Assembly (NCBI GenBank): GCA_964646495.1
Contig: CAZYEO010000096.1
Span: forward strand, 1-8,636
DNA from: HGM05232 sp964646495
GTDB taxonomy: Bacteria > Bacteroidota > Bacteroidia > Bacteroidales > Muribaculaceae
Reading direction: 5' to 3'
DNA: 8,636 bases
Of this stretch, positions 7,737 through 8,636 are shown piece after piece. The notes beneath the pieces are model-generated. The model saw only the letters and a list, made by a program, of their open reading frames with translations. It ran no database searches and was not told where the DNA came from. How positions within the stretch are numbered: position 1 is the first letter of the stretch; every line of letters begins with the position of its first letter. The translations under genes and the position numbers were made by a program.

Positions 7737-8513
7737 TTAAATTGAAGAAGATGTGGTGATAATCAGTTCTATCCCTTTTTCTTCGATACGCTTGGCTGTA
7801 GCAGGAGATATTTTGGAATCTGTAATAATTATATCGACATCCTCCATCTCTGCTATTTTCCCAAACCCACGACGACCGAACTTTGAAGAGTCTGCCAATA
7901 CAATTGTTTTCTGCGAACAACTAATCATTTGACGATTAAGCGTAGCTTCCATAATATTTGTAGTAGTAATACCAAAATCCAAATCTATCCCATCAACTCC
8001 AAGATATAATTTACTACATGAAAAATTGGCAAGCATTTTTTCTGCATATTGCCCTACTACAGAGATACTGCTATGGCGCAACATTCCACCAAGTTGTATT
8101 ACATCTATACCATCATTTTGCGCAAGGATCTCAGCTATTTGCAATGATGCTGTAATCACGGTAAGTTTATTAATAGGAGTTATGATTTTTGAAAATGCTT
8201 TTACGGTGCTTCCCGATGCAATAATAATAGAATCATCCTTCGTAATAAGTGATGCAGCTATTTTCCCAATCATTCGTTTTTCATCAGCACATAATTTTTC
8301 TTTCTCGGTAATTGGACGAGTGTTTATATAAGGATCAATCAATATTGCACTTCCATGACTCCTATATAGTTTTTTCTCTTTTTCAAGCTCTGTCAGGTCT
8401 TTTCTTATTGTCACCGAACTCACAGCTAATCTTGAAGATAGCGTTGTAACCAAAACTGAATTTTCCTTCGTTAATAATTCCATTATCAACTTATGCCTTT
8501 CCTCTTTTATCAT
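7737..8513 (-). CDS. DeoR-family transcriptional regulator
   Basis: The 258-residue protein has the two-part DeoR layout. An N-terminal winged helix-turn-helix covers about residues 1-57, with the family signature LSSRLAVSSVTIRKDLTELE (25-44) ending in YRSHGSA (50-56). The C-terminal sensor domain covers about 75-235. It contains IASGSTV (98-104), QLGGMLR (140-146), LGVDGID (171-177), GITTTNIMEA (181-190) and VLADSSKFG (205-213). These regulators are usually repressors of sugar or sugar-phosphate metabolism, released by a phosphorylated sugar bound near the GST and GVDG loops. The target cannot be named: the downstream genes make threonine and are separated by a terminator-like hairpin, so they are probably not its regulon. 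The ATG at 8513 gives the usual MIKEERH start of the family, about 30 bases after a good promoter element. Confidence 0.94.
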   Translation of the reverse strand: MIKEERHKLIMELLTKENSVLVTTLSSRLAVSSVTIRKDLTELEKEKKLYRSHGSAILIDPYINTRPITEKEKLCADEKRMIGKIAASLITKDDSIIIASGSTVKAFSKIITPINKLTVITASLQIAEILAQNDGIDVIQLGGMLRHSSISVVGQYAEKMLANFSCSKLYLGVDGIDLDFGITTTNIMEATLNRQMISCSQKTIVLADSSKFGRRGFGKIAEMEDVDIIITDSKISPATAKRIEEKGIELIITTSSSI

Positions 8514-8636
8514 AGATACCGATTTCGTTTTGTTATAATACCCGCAAATATACTAATTTATTTAATATCATTCGTAACGTTTTGTATTACATTTCTGTAA
8601 CATTTTATTCTGAAACGAAAAATTGAAAAAAAATTT
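8514..8636 (-). promoter_or_regulatory. Promoter region of the DeoR-family gene with candidate operators
   Basis: TATATTTG (8552-8545, minus strand) matches the Bacteroidota -7 consensus TAnnTTTG exactly, so transcription would begin near 8539. The -33 position is weak. Two copies of CGTTTTGT in the same orientation (8526-8533 and 8578-8585, plus strand) flank the -7 element, 52 bases apart. A perfect dyad TTACA-TTTC-TGTAA lies at 8587-8600. These could be autoregulatory operator sites. The region beyond 8601 is very AT-rich and shows no gene within the window. Confidence 0.55.

Noticed and set aside
7729..7920. 63-residue minus-strand frame overlapping the regulator's end
   Set aside because: It overlaps the DeoR-family sensor domain in another frame and has no recognisable motif.
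8026..8331. 101-residue plus-strand frame
   Set aside because: It is antisense to the DeoR-family gene and consistent with a chance open frame.

Overview
The window is AT-rich and every gene I can support lies on the minus strand, so it reads from right to left. It looks like a chromosomal segment of a Bacteroidota member, most likely Bacteroidales. Three things point there: promoter elements of the TAnnTTTG type upstream of several genes, the lack of clear Shine-Dalgarno sequences before the starts, and the gene order thrA, apgM, thrC. I see no mobile element, tRNA, rRNA or CRISPR array.

From the right: a DeoR-family transcriptional regulator (8513 to 7737) has a good promoter and nearby repeated or dyad sequences that could be its own operators. 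A short terminator-like hairpin follows it. A 340-base gap then contains the likely promoter and leader of the threonine operon. The operon is a fused aspartokinase-homoserine dehydrogenase (7396 to 4958), a phosphoglycerate-mutase-like protein of the alkaline phosphatase superfamily (4943 to 3732) and threonine synthase (3719 to 2412). The genes are 14 and 12 bases apart. A long-loop hairpin after thrC is the likely operon terminator.

To the left is a second transcription unit with its own well-formed Bacteroidota promoter. It holds a membrane-anchored SGNH/GDSL-fold protein (2264 to 1458) and, 4 bases later, an MBOAT-family membrane O-acyltransferase (1453 to beyond the left edge). This resembles known two-part systems that O-acetylate extracytoplasmic glycans.

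The threonine operon encodes the first step of the aspartate pathway, homoserine formation and the last step to threonine, but has no GHMP-type homoserine kinase. The apgM-like gene occupies that position, which fits the existing proposal that this family supplies O-phosphohomoserine in Bacteroidota. That is the most interesting biochemical point here. I did not find a convincing, wholly undescribed system.
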